From the NCBI RefSeq assembly GCF_001956215.1, contig NZ_MRTQ01000004.1, positions 1 through 64,000 of the forward strand: a stretch of DNA of 64,000 bases, written 5' to 3'. Below are positions 8,101 through 16,081 of the stretch, in pieces; the stretch's first letter is position 1; each line of letters opens with the position of its first letter. Source of the DNA: Paenibacillus sp. FSL R5-0490. Lineage in GTDB: Bacteria; Bacillota; Bacilli; Bacillales; Cytobacillaceae. The notes beneath the pieces were generated by a model. That model had not been told where the DNA came from and made no database searches. It saw only the letters and a list, made by a program, of their open reading frames with translations. The position numbers and the translations under genes are program-made.

Positions 8101-8128
8101 TATAATAGAGTCATAGACTTATGACTCT
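8101..8128 (+). promoter_or_regulatory. -10 element followed by a perfect 9-bp dyad
   Basis: TATAAT at 8101-8106 is followed directly by AGAGTCATA (8107-8115), GACT and TATGACTCT (8120-8128), a perfect 9+9 bp inverted repeat ending 12 bp before the start codon. The dyad would cover the transcription start and the ribosome binding site edge. It could be an operator or an RNA hairpin that hides the leader. There is no T-run, so it is not a terminator. Confidence 0.5.
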
Positions 8129-8140
8129 GAGGTGCAAAGC

Positions 8141-8575
8141 ATGGCTGATTTTCGTTCGAGTGAGATTATCAAAAAACCTGTACATGAAGTATTTGATTAT
8201 ATGATTAAGATGGAAAATGTTCCTGAACTTATGCCGTTTGTCGTGAAAGTGGAAAAACAGACCGAGGGTGAGACCGGAAAAGGAACAAAGTTTGTTGAAA
8301 CACGCATGGTCAGAGGAAAAAAGATCAGCGCAGAAGTTGAAATCATTGATTTTGAACAGGACAGAACCTATACCACCCGCAGCAATGCCAATGGACTGAT
8401 CACCGAATATAAATATGATTTTCATGAAATAGAAGAAGGAACCCAGGTGGAGATGGAAGCAACCGTCAAAACCAGCGGGATTGTTGCCAGATTGACGAGG
8501 CGTTTCATCGTGAATATTGTGAAGCAGGAAGACGGAAGCCAGCTTCAGTATTTGAAGGAAATGATGGAGAAATAA
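8141..8575 (+). CDS. SRPBCC (START/Bet v1-like) family protein
   Basis: A 144-residue protein with the SRPBCC fold (polyketide cyclase/dehydrase type). It starts FRSSEIIKKPVHEVFDYM, and the conserved helix-grip order is visible throughout. The family binds hydrophobic ligands and covers many functions, so no specific role can be assigned. The ATG at 8141 follows TGAGGTG; a GTG at 8132 lies inside that site and was not used. It is transcribed alone, between the Fnr-like regulator and a convergent bacillithiol gene pair, with a terminator just downstream. Confidence 0.8.
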   Translation: MADFRSSEIIKKPVHEVFDYMIKMENVPELMPFVVKVEKQTEGETGKGTKFVETRMVRGKKISAEVEIIDFEQDRTYTTRSNANGLITEYKYDFHEIEEGTQVEMEATVKTSGIVARLTRRFIVNIVKQEDGSQLQYLKEMMEK

Positions 8576-8580
8576 CAAGT

Positions 8581-8606
8581 AAAGGGAGCGGGAGGCTCCC
8601 TTTTTT
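8581..8606 (+). terminator. Rho-independent terminator
   Basis: AAAGGGAGC pairs with GCTCCCTTT around a 5-base loop and is followed by a T6 run. It ends the SRPBCC gene and abuts the stop of the convergent bshB2 gene. Confidence 0.88.
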
Positions 8607-9275
8607 CTATATTTTATAAGTCCAAAAGCGCTCTTTATACATTCTTGCCAGTACTTCCGGATCCTGATTTTTAATGCTTTCTTCCATGTTTGCTGCCATC
8701 ATCTGTGTCTGGGAGGCATGCGCCTTAATGGCTGCGATTTTCCGGTCGATAACCGCACTTACATCATTGACCACATCAGCCTGGCCGATTTCTTCCTCAC
8801 AGTTATTGGAGAATGCCACACAGTGAACCTTCGGACGCTTGTCAGCAGGCAGCTCTTTTACCGCACGGATGACGGCCGCTCCTGTCGCGTCATGGTCCGG
8901 GTGCACAGCGTATCCCGGGTAGAATGTGATAATGAGGGAAGGATTCGTCTCGCCGATGATGGCTCCGAGCCTGTTCGCGAGCATTTCTTCATCTTCAAAT
9001 TCGACGGTTTTATCCCGGTACCCAAGCATTCTTAAATCCCGGATTCCCAGAACCCTGGCTGCTTCCTCCAGCTCTTCTTTGCGGATTTTCGGCAGTGTTT
9101 CTCTGGTGGCAAAAGGGGGATTTCCCATATTGCGCCCCATTTCTCCAAGCGTCAGGCATGCGTAGGTGACAGGTGTGCCATTATCGATATGTAAGGAAAT
9201 CGTTCCTGATACGCCAAATGCTTCATCATCCGGATGAGGGAAGATGACGAGTACGTGTCTTTCCTTTTCCATCAT
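8607..9275 (-). CDS. bshB2: Bacillithiol biosynthesis deacetylase BshB2
   Basis: A 222-residue Zn-dependent LmbE/PIG-L family deacetylase. It removes acetyl from GlcNAc-malate, the second step of bacillithiol synthesis, and may also act as a bacillithiol-S-conjugate amidase. The metal and catalytic motif HPDDE is at residues 14-18, and the later ligand region is YAVHPDHDATG. The length matches B. subtilis BshB2 (YojG). The partner gene yojF lies immediately upstream, as in B. subtilis. That arrangement separates this gene from its paralogue bshB1. AAAGGAG precedes the start. Confidence 0.92.
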   Translation of the reverse strand: MMEKERHVLVIFPHPDDEAFGVSGTISLHIDNGTPVTYACLTLGEMGRNMGNPPFATRETLPKIRKEELEEAARVLGIRDLRMLGYRDKTVEFEDEEMLANRLGAIIGETNPSLIITFYPGYAVHPDHDATGAAVIRAVKELPADKRPKVHCVAFSNNCEEEIGQADVVNDVSAVIDRKIAAIKAHASQTQMMAANMEESIKNQDPEVLARMYKERFWTYKI

Positions 9276-9302
9276 GGTCGTGCTCCTTTCATTTATGTCC
9301 TC

Positions 9303-9650
9303 TTATTCAAAAGGAGTTTCACTAATTTGCAGGGCGACTGCCAGCTTGCCGCTGAAATCATGGCCGGCTAAAAGGAGCCTATTTTCTTCATCCACTTCAA
9401 AGTGGGTAATTCCTTCAGCATACACCCAGCCAAAATTCATTTTCAATCCAACCCGGTAAGGGCCCTTGCCGGTGACCTTTCCATGTTCATAAACCAATTG
9501 GGCATTGCGGATATAGGCGCCTGAAGAAAAGAAGGTTTCATCAAAATGGGAAGCGTATGCCCCGTTTGTTGTTTCCAGATGAATAAAGACCTCTTTCCCG
9601 GCAAGACGGTCGATCTCTTTTTGCACATGTTCCATTACTGCTGGTTCCAT
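9303..9650 (-). CDS. yojF: YojF family protein (DUF1806)
   Basis: A 115-residue protein of the DUF1806/YojF family, the same size as B. subtilis YojF. It has no recognisable catalytic motif. Conserved segments include AYASHFDETFFSSGAY and the glycine-rich GPYRVGLKMNFGWVYAEG. It is encoded 27 bp upstream of bshB2 on the same strand, the arrangement of B. subtilis yojF-yojG, which suggests a supporting role in thiol metabolism. The function is otherwise unknown. AGGGGGAC precedes the ATG. Confidence 0.88.
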   Translation of the reverse strand: MEPAVMEHVQKEIDRLAGKEVFIHLETTNGAYASHFDETFFSSGAYIRNAQLVYEHGKVTGKGPYRVGLKMNFGWVYAEGITHFEVDEENRLLLAGHDFSGKLAVALQISETPFE

Positions 9651-9793
9651 TTTATTAGTCCCCCTTTCATATTATCTTTCTGTTTATCTTACTAAAAAAA
9701 GGAATGAAAAGCGAAAAAGTAATCTCATCGTGGACCGCTAAATTAATATCGCGAGAATTTACTTCTATCTGCTAAATCGTCAATAGCCAAAAA

Positions 9794-9817
9794 AACAGAG
9801 CCCATCCGGACTCTGTT
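9794..9817 (-). terminator. Rho-independent terminator of pdxK
   Basis: AACAGAG and CTCTGTT flank a loop that itself pairs partly. The plus-strand A-run at 9789-9795 supplies the U-tract of the minus transcript. It lies 10 bp beyond the pdxK stop. Confidence 0.8.
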
Positions 9818-9826
9818 CCCTCATTT

Positions 9827-10654
9827 TTATTCTGATTCAGTACGGCCTGCCCCATATTTGCGGTATGCACCCGGCATGGTCGGGCCAACATAATCATTTA
9901 ATTGGAAGCCATGGTTGATGGCCGCAGTAATGAAGTCCTTCGCGGTTTGAACCGCTTCTTTGACAGACTTGCCTTTTGCAATTTCTGCTGTGATGGCAGA
10001 AGAGTAGGTGCAGCCTGCGCCATGAGTGTAAGTCGTTTCAACGCGTTCGCTCTCATAAAGAGTGAACTCTTGTCCATCATAAAGAAGGTCGACGGCTTTT
10101 TCGTGCTGAAGCTTGCTGCCGCCCTTGATTAATACATACTTTGCGCCAAGTTCATGAATTTTAACAGCTGCTTCCTTCATGTCCTCAACCGTCTTGATCG
10201 GGCCAGTTTTAGCCAGCTGCCATGCTTCAAACAGGTTTGGTGTGACCACTGTTGCAAGCGGGACAAGCAAATCTCTTAATGCTTCGTTCAATTCAGGATG
10301 AATCGGCTCATCTTCGCCCTTGCAGACCATGACCGGGTCGATGACAACGTGATCCAGGCTATTCTCTTTAATGGTCTTTGCGGCAATCTTAATCACTTCT
10401 TCAGAACCGAGCATGCCTGTTTTCATTGCATCGATTCCGGTCGAGATAATCGTTTCGATCTGTGTTTCCAGAATATCTGTAGAAATCGGGAATACATTGT
10501 GGCTCCAGTTATTTTTAGGATCCATCGTCACGATCGTAGTCAGCGCAGTCATCCCGTAAACGCCAAGCTCCTGGAATGTCTTAAGGTCAGCCTGGATGCC
10601 GGCGCCGCCGCTCGTATCCGAACCTGCAATGGTCATTACTTTTTTCATTGTCAT
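9827..10654 (-). CDS. pdxK: Pyridoxal/pyridoxine kinase
   Basis: A 275-residue ribokinase-fold kinase that phosphorylates pyridoxal, pyridoxine or pyridoxamine for vitamin B6 salvage. It closely resembles B. subtilis PdxK, a ThiD-like kinase. The N-terminus has AGSDTSGGAGIQADLKTFQE, the middle has DPVMVCKG, and the catalytic region is YTHGAGCTYSSAITAEIAKG, where the GAGC motif is typical of this class. A ThiD assignment (HMP kinase) is the alternative. The overall match to the PdxK branch and the lack of thiamine genes nearby favour PdxK. AAGGAGG precedes the ATG. It is a single-gene unit. Confidence 0.88.
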   Translation of the reverse strand: MTMKKVMTIAGSDTSGGAGIQADLKTFQELGVYGMTALTTIVTMDPKNNWSHNVFPISTDILETQIETIISTGIDAMKTGMLGSEEVIKIAAKTIKENSLDHVVIDPVMVCKGEDEPIHPELNEALRDLLVPLATVVTPNLFEAWQLAKTGPIKTVEDMKEAAVKIHELGAKYVLIKGGSKLQHEKAVDLLYDGQEFTLYESERVETTYTHGAGCTYSSAITAEIAKGKSVKEAVQTAKDFITAAINHGFQLNDYVGPTMPGAYRKYGAGRTESE

Positions 10655-10804
10655 ATGCCTAATTCCTCCTTGCTGATATCTTTTACTAATTATAACAATA
10701 ATTGAAAAAGGGAAAAACTATAACGGACCGATTAGATGATTTCTCAGCATTAAGTTGTCCGCTATTGTTTTCAAAAATACAAAAGAGATCAATGAAACAA
10801 AAAA

Positions 10805-10833
10805 GGAGCTATTCCTCAAAGTAGAATAACTCC
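10805..10833 (-). terminator. Rho-independent terminator of the amidase gene
   Basis: GGAG-c-TATTC pairs with GAATA-a-CTCC around a 9-base loop. A plus-strand A-run upstream gives the U-tract on the minus transcript. It lies 12 bp beyond the amidase stop. Confidence 0.75.
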
Positions 10834-10844
10834 AGGTCAGTCTT

Positions 10845-12743
10845 TTAATTTACAACTTCTACATCGCTTTTCTTCACGAATCCCAGACGATGGTTGTAAA
10901 AAATCTGATAGTATTCATCATTTCCCTTTACAACCTTATTCGTAGCCGGGTCATTATAATACTTCGCATGATAGTAATCGGACTGAATTGGTGCTGTTGC
11001 TGTATAGATTTGGCCAGCCGGCATCTGGTATAGAACCTGTGCTTTTCCTCTTGCCCATTCTGCAATCCCGGCCTCATCGTAAGCAGCGTCGTCAGGATAG
11101 GCGGCACCATATACAGGTATGGAATCAAGCCCTTCTTTTGGCTTGATAAGGGTCCCGCTGCCTGGGACGCTATTTTTATTGTCCGGATTATAGAACCAGG
11201 CTTTTTGGCCGGCGTAGTAAATAGCTGTCCAATCGCCTTCCTGCCCGGCTTTATAGAAACTCTGTCCAATCGCAGCTTTATTGCCCCAGTCATTAATATT
11301 TTTTGTGCTGGTGCCGCCAGGATGAAGCAGGGGATCACTGACCAATGGTGCCTCAAAGCTGGGTTCACTGTATAAATGAATCAAGCTTGAAGACTCAGGT
11401 TCCTGTTTAATTCCTCTATAAGTAAAGTCTGGCTGATTTGTATTGAAATTTGGGCGGATTGTGACGATATTACTGTCTTTGTCTCCGCTGCTTGGATTAA
11501 TGGAAGCTCCAAGAAGGTCGAAAAAGTGTCCCCAATCCCAATAAGCACCCGGATCCCAGTGCATGCTCTTATGTTTTGCTGTTGTTAAGCCTGGTATCTC
11601 ATCATGGCCGATAATGTGCTGCCTGTCCAAAGGAATGTTAAATCGGTCTGAAAGGTATCTTACAAGCTTTGCAGTAGAGCGGTACATTTGCTCACTGTAC
11701 CAGTCAGCGCCTTCTGCAGCATACCCTTCATGCTCCAATCCGATCGAATGCATATTAAAATACCAGTTTCCTGCATGCCATGGCACATCTTCAGGACGTA
11801 CCATCTGGGTGATTTTTCCGGTCTCTGAATCTATGACATAGTGTGCACTAACGTAGGACGGATTCTGGAAGTGGCTGATGGCGGATTCAGCCGTGCCCTC
11901 AATATCATGGATAATAATATAGCGAATATCTAAATCGTCCTTTGGCCGATTGGCGATATCGTAGTTGCCGTAATTACCTGCACTGCTCGAAAATTGCTTA
12001 TAAGCAGCAGGAATGAAAGTGCAATCAAGGCCATTGGGACAATCGGTATTTGTGTATTTGGTGTTGCGAAGAGGGATAGAGCCCGCTGTAGTCTTATTTG
12101 GTGTAATTTCTTTGGCGTTTAATACGACTCTTTGTCCATCAAGGTTTTTTCTGGCAGCACCTTGCTGAATGGTCTCAAAGACTTGATCTGCAAAGTCCTT
12201 AGCAATGACTTCCTGATCTGTTCCGCTGTATTTAACGACGGCACCGTACCAGTCTGCTGCATCGGAAGGGAGTTCCCATGTCGTTTGGCGTGCAAACTCT
12301 GCTAATAGAGCTGCACCGCCCCGGATATTTTGTTCAGGGTCTTTTTTTAAGGTTTCCGGATCTTCATTTAGAAGATTTGCGGCTGTTTTAAGTGTGCTAT
12401 TCTCATTATCTGAAGCCTCAATGATTCCATCATCGTGCTTGCCCCTGGCGCTCATGTCGGCTGGTAAGTCTGCAAGATTCATAATGCCATAGCCTCCGAC
12501 CTCACTATGGCCTTCATGGTGCTCCCAGCGTGACTGGTTATAAGCGACGGCGAGAAGGACAGATTCAGGTACTCCAAATTCCTTCGCCGCTTTTTCAAAA
12601 GCCTTTTGCAAGTGGTGCGCTTCAATGCTGTTTTCTGTTGAGGCTGCAGAAGTTGCGCTTGGTGTAAAGTCAGCGGGGATAGCCAAGAGGCTTGCGGTTA
12701 AGGTCAACGTTAAAATGGCTGATGATAGCTTTTTAAATCTCAA
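10845..12743 (-). CDS. Secreted multidomain N-acetylmuramoyl-L-alanine amidase
   Basis: A 632-residue exported cell-wall hydrolase. A Sec signal peptide covers roughly residues 1-34. Residues 45-200 look like a lysozyme/lytic-transglycosylase-like domain (VPESVLLAVAYNQSRWE, then GGYGIMNL). Residues 270-430 are an Amidase_2 (PGRP-like) zinc domain with YIIIHDIEGT (His279), LEHEG (His338) and HKSMHWDPG. The rest is a C-terminal region with SH3-like tryptophan- and tyrosine-rich segments, probably for wall binding. It should cleave between MurNAc and L-Ala of peptidoglycan. The start is TTG after GGGAGGGAG. Monocistronic. Neighbours are pdxK and mobA, with no functional link apparent. Confidence 0.85.
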   Translation of the reverse strand: MRFKKLSSAILTLTLTASLLAIPADFTPSATSAASTENSIEAHHLQKAFEKAAKEFGVPESVLLAVAYNQSRWEHHEGHSEVGGYGIMNLADLPADMSARGKHDDGIIEASDNENSTLKTAANLLNEDPETLKKDPEQNIRGGAALLAEFARQTTWELPSDAADWYGAVVKYSGTDQEVIAKDFADQVFETIQQGAARKNLDGQRVVLNAKEITPNKTTAGSIPLRNTKYTNTDCPNGLDCTFIPAAYKQFSSSAGNYGNYDIANRPKDDLDIRYIIIHDIEGTAESAISHFQNPSYVSAHYVIDSETGKITQMVRPEDVPWHAGNWYFNMHSIGLEHEGYAAEGADWYSEQMYRSTAKLVRYLSDRFNIPLDRQHIIGHDEIPGLTTAKHKSMHWDPGAYWDWGHFFDLLGASINPSSGDKDSNIVTIRPNFNTNQPDFTYRGIKQEPESSSLIHLYSEPSFEAPLVSDPLLHPGGTSTKNINDWGNKAAIGQSFYKAGQEGDWTAIYYAGQKAWFYNPDNKNSVPGSGTLIKPKEGLDSIPVYGAAYPDDAAYDEAGIAEWARGKAQVLYQMPAGQIYTATAPIQSDYYHAKYYNDPATNKVVKGNDEYYQIFYNHRLGFVKKSDVEVVN

Positions 12744-13020
12744 TGTACTCCCTCCCGTATATAGAAATATATGAAGTTCTTTCTAATAGCTGAAGGGTAA
12801 TACCTGCACATTACATGTAAAATGATTCCATCGGTTTATAGGTTTTTCTAAAAAAAGGTAATTGGTAGCGGAGTAGAGATAAGAAGAAAGTAGGAGGGAT
12901 CCAAAGCGATCCGCACAACCGGCAGGCCTTTATCAAAGAAACACATTGGATTAGATGGTAAAATAAAACCATAAGGATAGAATGTCCCTGTTCCACATCA
13001 CACAAAGTCAGGTGAAGAAT

Positions 13021-13632
13021 ATGAGTACAACAGGCATTATTTTGGCAGGAGGGCACTCGAGCCGTATGGGTGAGAATAAGGCTCTGCTAAAAATACAGGG
13101 AAAAACAGTGATTGAACGCATCGCAGATTCATTGGCTTCTTATACATCCCAGGTGATCATCGTTGCGAATAAACAGGAAGAATACCGGTTTCTTGGGCTT
13201 CCGATAGTCAGTGACAAATGGATAGAAAAAGGGCCGCTTGCAGGAATTCAAGCAGGGCTGTCAGCGACATCAACCTCCAAAAATCTGATTGTTGCCTGTG
13301 ATATGCCCTTCATATCTGTGGATTTAGGGAGAATTCTGCTAGAAGAACTAAACAGCAGTCAGGCCGCTGTACCGGAAATGGAAGGCCGCCTTCATCCGCT
13401 GTTTGCAGCTTACCGAAAAGAAGCTAAAGAAGCGGCTGAACATGCTTTGATGAATAATCAATTAAGAATCCGTGAGTTTTTAAATGAAATAGACACCGCC
13501 ATATTAAGGGATGAAGAACTGAAGAAAAGAGGTTTTCTAGCCAGGGATGCCTATTTTTTTAATATGAATCATCCGGATGAGTACCAGCAGGCACTGAATA
13601 TGGCAGCTGAAGAGGAAGGGAAGTCAAATTAA
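13021..13632 (+). CDS. mobA: Molybdenum cofactor guanylyltransferase MobA
   Basis: A 203-residue nucleotidyltransferase that attaches GMP to molybdopterin to make the dinucleotide cofactor of nitrate reductase and formate dehydrogenase-type enzymes. The loop LAGGHSSRMGENKALL and the metal-binding ACDMPF segment are diagnostic, and the length is near the 199 residues of B. subtilis MobA. The ATG at 13021 follows AGGTGA. A longer in-frame reading from 12982 has no ribosome binding site. It is the first gene of a run with moaE, moaD and moeB. moaA, moaC, moeA and mobB are not in this window. Confidence 0.92.
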   Translation: MSTTGIILAGGHSSRMGENKALLKIQGKTVIERIADSLASYTSQVIIVANKQEEYRFLGLPIVSDKWIEKGPLAGIQAGLSATSTSKNLIVACDMPFISVDLGRILLEELNSSQAAVPEMEGRLHPLFAAYRKEAKEAAEHALMNNQLRIREFLNEIDTAILRDEELKKRGFLARDAYFFNMNHPDEYQQALNMAAEEEGKSN

Positions 13633-13724
13633 ACAACCCGCCATTTCACTTCCGGCACAGGATATGTCAAAATGAAACAAATAAGACTAGAAGAGTTTTT
13701 TTCTATAATAAATGAGGTGATTCC

Positions 13725-14189
13725 ATGAATTTTGAGATTTCAAAAGATCCGATCAATATTCAAAGTGTGATCGATAAAGTGGTACAGCGGGAAGCCGGAG
13801 CGATTACGACCTTCATCGGAACCGTCCGCGAGCTGACTCACGGCAAAAAAACACTTTACTTAATCTATGAAGCATACGAGTCCATGGCTGTGAAAAAACT
13901 GGAGCAGATTGGAACCGAGATAAAAGAACGCTGGAACGGGGCAGAAGTGGCCATTACCCACCGCACAGGCAAGCTGGATATTACCGATGTAGCGGTGGTC
14001 ATTGCCGTTTCTACTCCACACCGTGCCGATGCTTATGAAGCCAACCGTTATGCGATTGAAAGAATTAAAGAAATTGTGCCGATCTGGAAGAAGGAACATT
14101 GGGAAGACGGTGAAGAGTGGATCGGCAACCAGCTGGAAACAGTGGCATATCCAAAAGGGAAACCGGAGGGGGAAGATTTAAATGAATAA
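13725..14189 (+). CDS. moaE: Molybdopterin synthase catalytic subunit MoaE
   Basis: A 154-residue large subunit of molybdopterin synthase. With thiocarboxylated MoaD it converts precursor Z (cPMP) to molybdopterin in the cytoplasm. Diagnostic segments are AGAITTFIGTVRE near residue 24, HRTGKLDITDVAVVIAVSTP around residue 84, and the active-site region PIWKKEHWEDG. The length is normal. The gene overlaps moaD by 8 bp, which fits translational coupling of the two subunits. GAGGTGATTCC precedes the ATG. Confidence 0.93.
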   Translation: MNFEISKDPINIQSVIDKVVQREAGAITTFIGTVRELTHGKKTLYLIYEAYESMAVKKLEQIGTEIKERWNGAEVAITHRTGKLDITDVAVVIAVSTPHRADAYEANRYAIERIKEIVPIWKKEHWEDGEEWIGNQLETVAYPKGKPEGEDLNE

Positions 14190-14412
14190 AATCATGTTTT
14201 TTGCCCATTTGCGGGACCGTGTTGGAGAAGAGTCTGTAACAAGGGATGTCAGCGGCAAAACCGTCGCTGAGCTGAAACAGCTGCTTGAGGAAGAATTCGG
14301 GCTGAAGCTTGATTCGGTCATGGCAGCTGTGAATGAAGAATTCGCTTCAGATGATGAAGTCATTCAGAACGGAGATGCGGTTGCTTTTATCCCTCCTGTC
14401 AGCGGCGGGTGA
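14182..14412 (+). CDS. moaD: Molybdopterin synthase sulfur carrier subunit MoaD
   Basis: A 76-residue ubiquitin-fold sulfur carrier. The C-terminal PPVSGG ends in the Gly-Gly that is adenylated by MoeB and thiocarboxylated before sulfur is delivered to MoaE. The start overlaps the end of moaE by 8 bp, and the GGAGGGGGAAG site lies inside moaE. The adenylating enzyme gene follows 34 bp downstream. Confidence 0.94.
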   Translation: MNKIMFFAHLRDRVGEESVTRDVSGKTVAELKQLLEEEFGLKLDSVMAAVNEEFASDDEVIQNGDAVAFIPPVSGG

Positions 14413-14446
14413 TGCAGCTTTTCTTTTATAGAGAGGAGGGGCCCTA

Positions 14447-15466
14447 TTGTCTGAAAGGTATTCACGACAGACCCTGTTTGCGCCGATTGGAAAAGAGGGG
14501 CAGGAAAAAATCCGCTCCAAGCATGTGCAGATCATCGGCGCCGGCGCACTTGGCTCGGGAAATGCGGAATTGATGGCGCGTTCCGGGGCCGGCAAACTGA
14601 CGATTATTGACCGCGATTATGTCGAGGAAAGCAATCTGCAGCGTCAGCAGCTTTTTGCAGAAAGCGATGCCGCGGAAAAAATGCCAAAAGCGGCTGCTGC
14701 AGAAAAACGGCTGAAACAGATTAATAGCGAGGTTGAGATCTGCGCAATTATTGGCGATGCTACTCCGGAAAAGCTGGAGGAGCTTGCTGAAGGGGTGGAT
14801 CTGATCCTCGATTCAACTGACAACTTCGAAACCAGAATGGCTATTAATGATATCTCCCAGAAATATTCTATTCCGTGGATTTATGGAGCATGTGTCGGCA
14901 GCTTCGGCATGAGCATGACCATCATTCCAGGGAATACGCCATGCATGAATTGTTTATTGAAAAAAATCCCGATCCAGGGAATGACCTGTGACACCGGCGG
15001 GATCATTGCGCCTGCTGTACAAATGGTCGTGGCCCATCAGGCGGCAGAGGCACTGAAAATTCTGGCTGAGGACTGGGAAGCGGTTCGGACTTCGATGGTT
15101 AGCTTTGATTTATGGCGAAACCAGTATACAAGCATGAAGGTGTCAAAAGCGAAGGATGAAGGCTGCTTATCCTGCGGAAAAGATCGAACCTATCCTTATC
15201 TGCAGCAGGAAAACATGATGAAATCCACCGTTCTCTGCGGAAGGGACACTGTTCAGATCCGCCCTCCGAAAGAACTGGGAATCGAGTTCACGGAAATCGC
15301 CCGGCAGCTGAAATCGCTCGGCTATCAGGTGAAAGGCAATCCATATCTGCTTTCCGTCGACATGGAGGAGCAGCGGATGGTCCTTTTCAAAGACGGACGC
15401 GCCCTGATCCATGGCACAAAGGATTTAGCACAGGCGAAGTCCATTTACCAGCGGATTATGGGGTAA
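14447..15466 (+). CDS. moeB: MoeB/ThiF family adenylyltransferase
   Basis: A 339-residue E1-like enzyme, the length of B. subtilis MoeB, that adenylates the C-terminal glycine of a sulfur carrier, here most likely MoaD. The ATP-binding loop GAGALGSGNAELMARSG is near residue 30, and the segment ESNLQRQQLF follows. Two zinc-binding CxxC pairs are present: CMNC near residue 166 and CLSC near 242. A C-terminal extension of about 95 residues follows the second pair. The start is TTG after a strong GAGGAGGGG. The same enzyme could also serve ThiS. The adjacent moaE-moaD pair is the reason for choosing MoeB. Confidence 0.88.
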   Translation: MSERYSRQTLFAPIGKEGQEKIRSKHVQIIGAGALGSGNAELMARSGAGKLTIIDRDYVEESNLQRQQLFAESDAAEKMPKAAAAEKRLKQINSEVEICAIIGDATPEKLEELAEGVDLILDSTDNFETRMAINDISQKYSIPWIYGACVGSFGMSMTIIPGNTPCMNCLLKKIPIQGMTCDTGGIIAPAVQMVVAHQAAEALKILAEDWEAVRTSMVSFDLWRNQYTSMKVSKAKDEGCLSCGKDRTYPYLQQENMMKSTVLCGRDTVQIRPPKELGIEFTEIARQLKSLGYQVKGNPYLLSVDMEEQRMVLFKDGRALIHGTKDLAQAKSIYQRIMG

Positions 15467-15572
15467 GGTGAAGCTTCAATCAGTGAGTTTGAACTAAACT
15501 AGTGCTTATTTATCATATATAACCCTCTGCCTTTTCTGTAAAATAAAGACAAAAGGGCAGAAGAGGATAACA

Positions 15573-15971
15573 ATGATTACATTTATGTATTTTATCGGGT
15601 ATTTATTTGATCAGCTGTTAGTTAATTTTTTGGGGTTCGTTATGATTTTATATAGTTTTATCATGCCGGTTACGCCATTGTATAAAAACAAGCGTCCTGC
15701 CGATTTGATAGTTCATATCAGCCGGATTCTTTTCGCTATCATTCTCCCTTTCCTGAATTTCTTCTACTTTTTATTCAATAGCGGAGATTGGGCGACAGGG
15801 AACGGCATGATAGCGCCGGAGCATTTTTATACGTTCATCTGGATTCAGGCAGGGTTGATTGTATTGCCTGAAATGGTATTTTTCATCCTGTCAAAAGTCC
15901 ATATAACCAGAGTATGGTGGTATGTACTGTACCCGGTTCTGCTTATAGGGTTATGGATTTGGATGTTTTAA
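15573..15971 (+). CDS. Hypothetical four-helix membrane protein
   Basis: A 132-residue very hydrophobic protein with about four membrane segments (near 5-30, 45-68, 85-108 and 112-131). It matches no family I recognise. AGAAGAGG precedes the ATG, and a strong terminator follows 9 bp after the stop, so it is probably a real single-gene unit. It has no signal peptidase motif and no conserved charged pattern to suggest a function. Confidence 0.65.
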   Translation: MITFMYFIGYLFDQLLVNFLGFVMILYSFIMPVTPLYKNKRPADLIVHISRILFAIILPFLNFFYFLFNSGDWATGNGMIAPEHFYTFIWIQAGLIVLPEMVFFILSKVHITRVWWYVLYPVLLIGLWIWMF

Positions 15972-15979
15972 GGGCACAA

Positions 15980-16009
15980 AAAAAGCGATGAAAAAGTTCA
16001 TCGCTTTTT
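15980..16009 (+). terminator. Rho-independent terminator
   Basis: AAAAAGCGATGAA and TTCATCGCTTTTT form a perfect 13-bp stem around AAAG. It may work in both directions between convergent genes. Confidence 0.9.
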
Positions 16010-16015
16010 TGCTTA

Positions 16016-16078
16016 CTGTCTAGCTCCAGCACCTGCCCCCTCGAGGTGTCGGGGGTGAGCAATGCGCCTCCGCTTTTC
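16016..16078 (+). repeat. GTCTAGCTCC modular repeat, short copy
   Basis: Shortest of four copies of a dispersed element that begins CTGTCTAGCTCCAGC and ends CCGCTTTTC on the plus strand. Here the interior is reduced to CCCCCTCGAGG...TCGGGGG, which can fold as a hairpin. The end lies 3 bp from the stop codon of the minus-strand stress-protein gene. Other copies are at 22302, 32132 and 37826. Confidence 0.8.
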
Positions 16079-16081
16079 TAA

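Noticed and set aside
7470-8114. A 214-codon minus-strand ORF across the Fnr-like gene
   Set aside because: It is antisense to a strongly supported regulator gene and has no ribosome binding site or domain.
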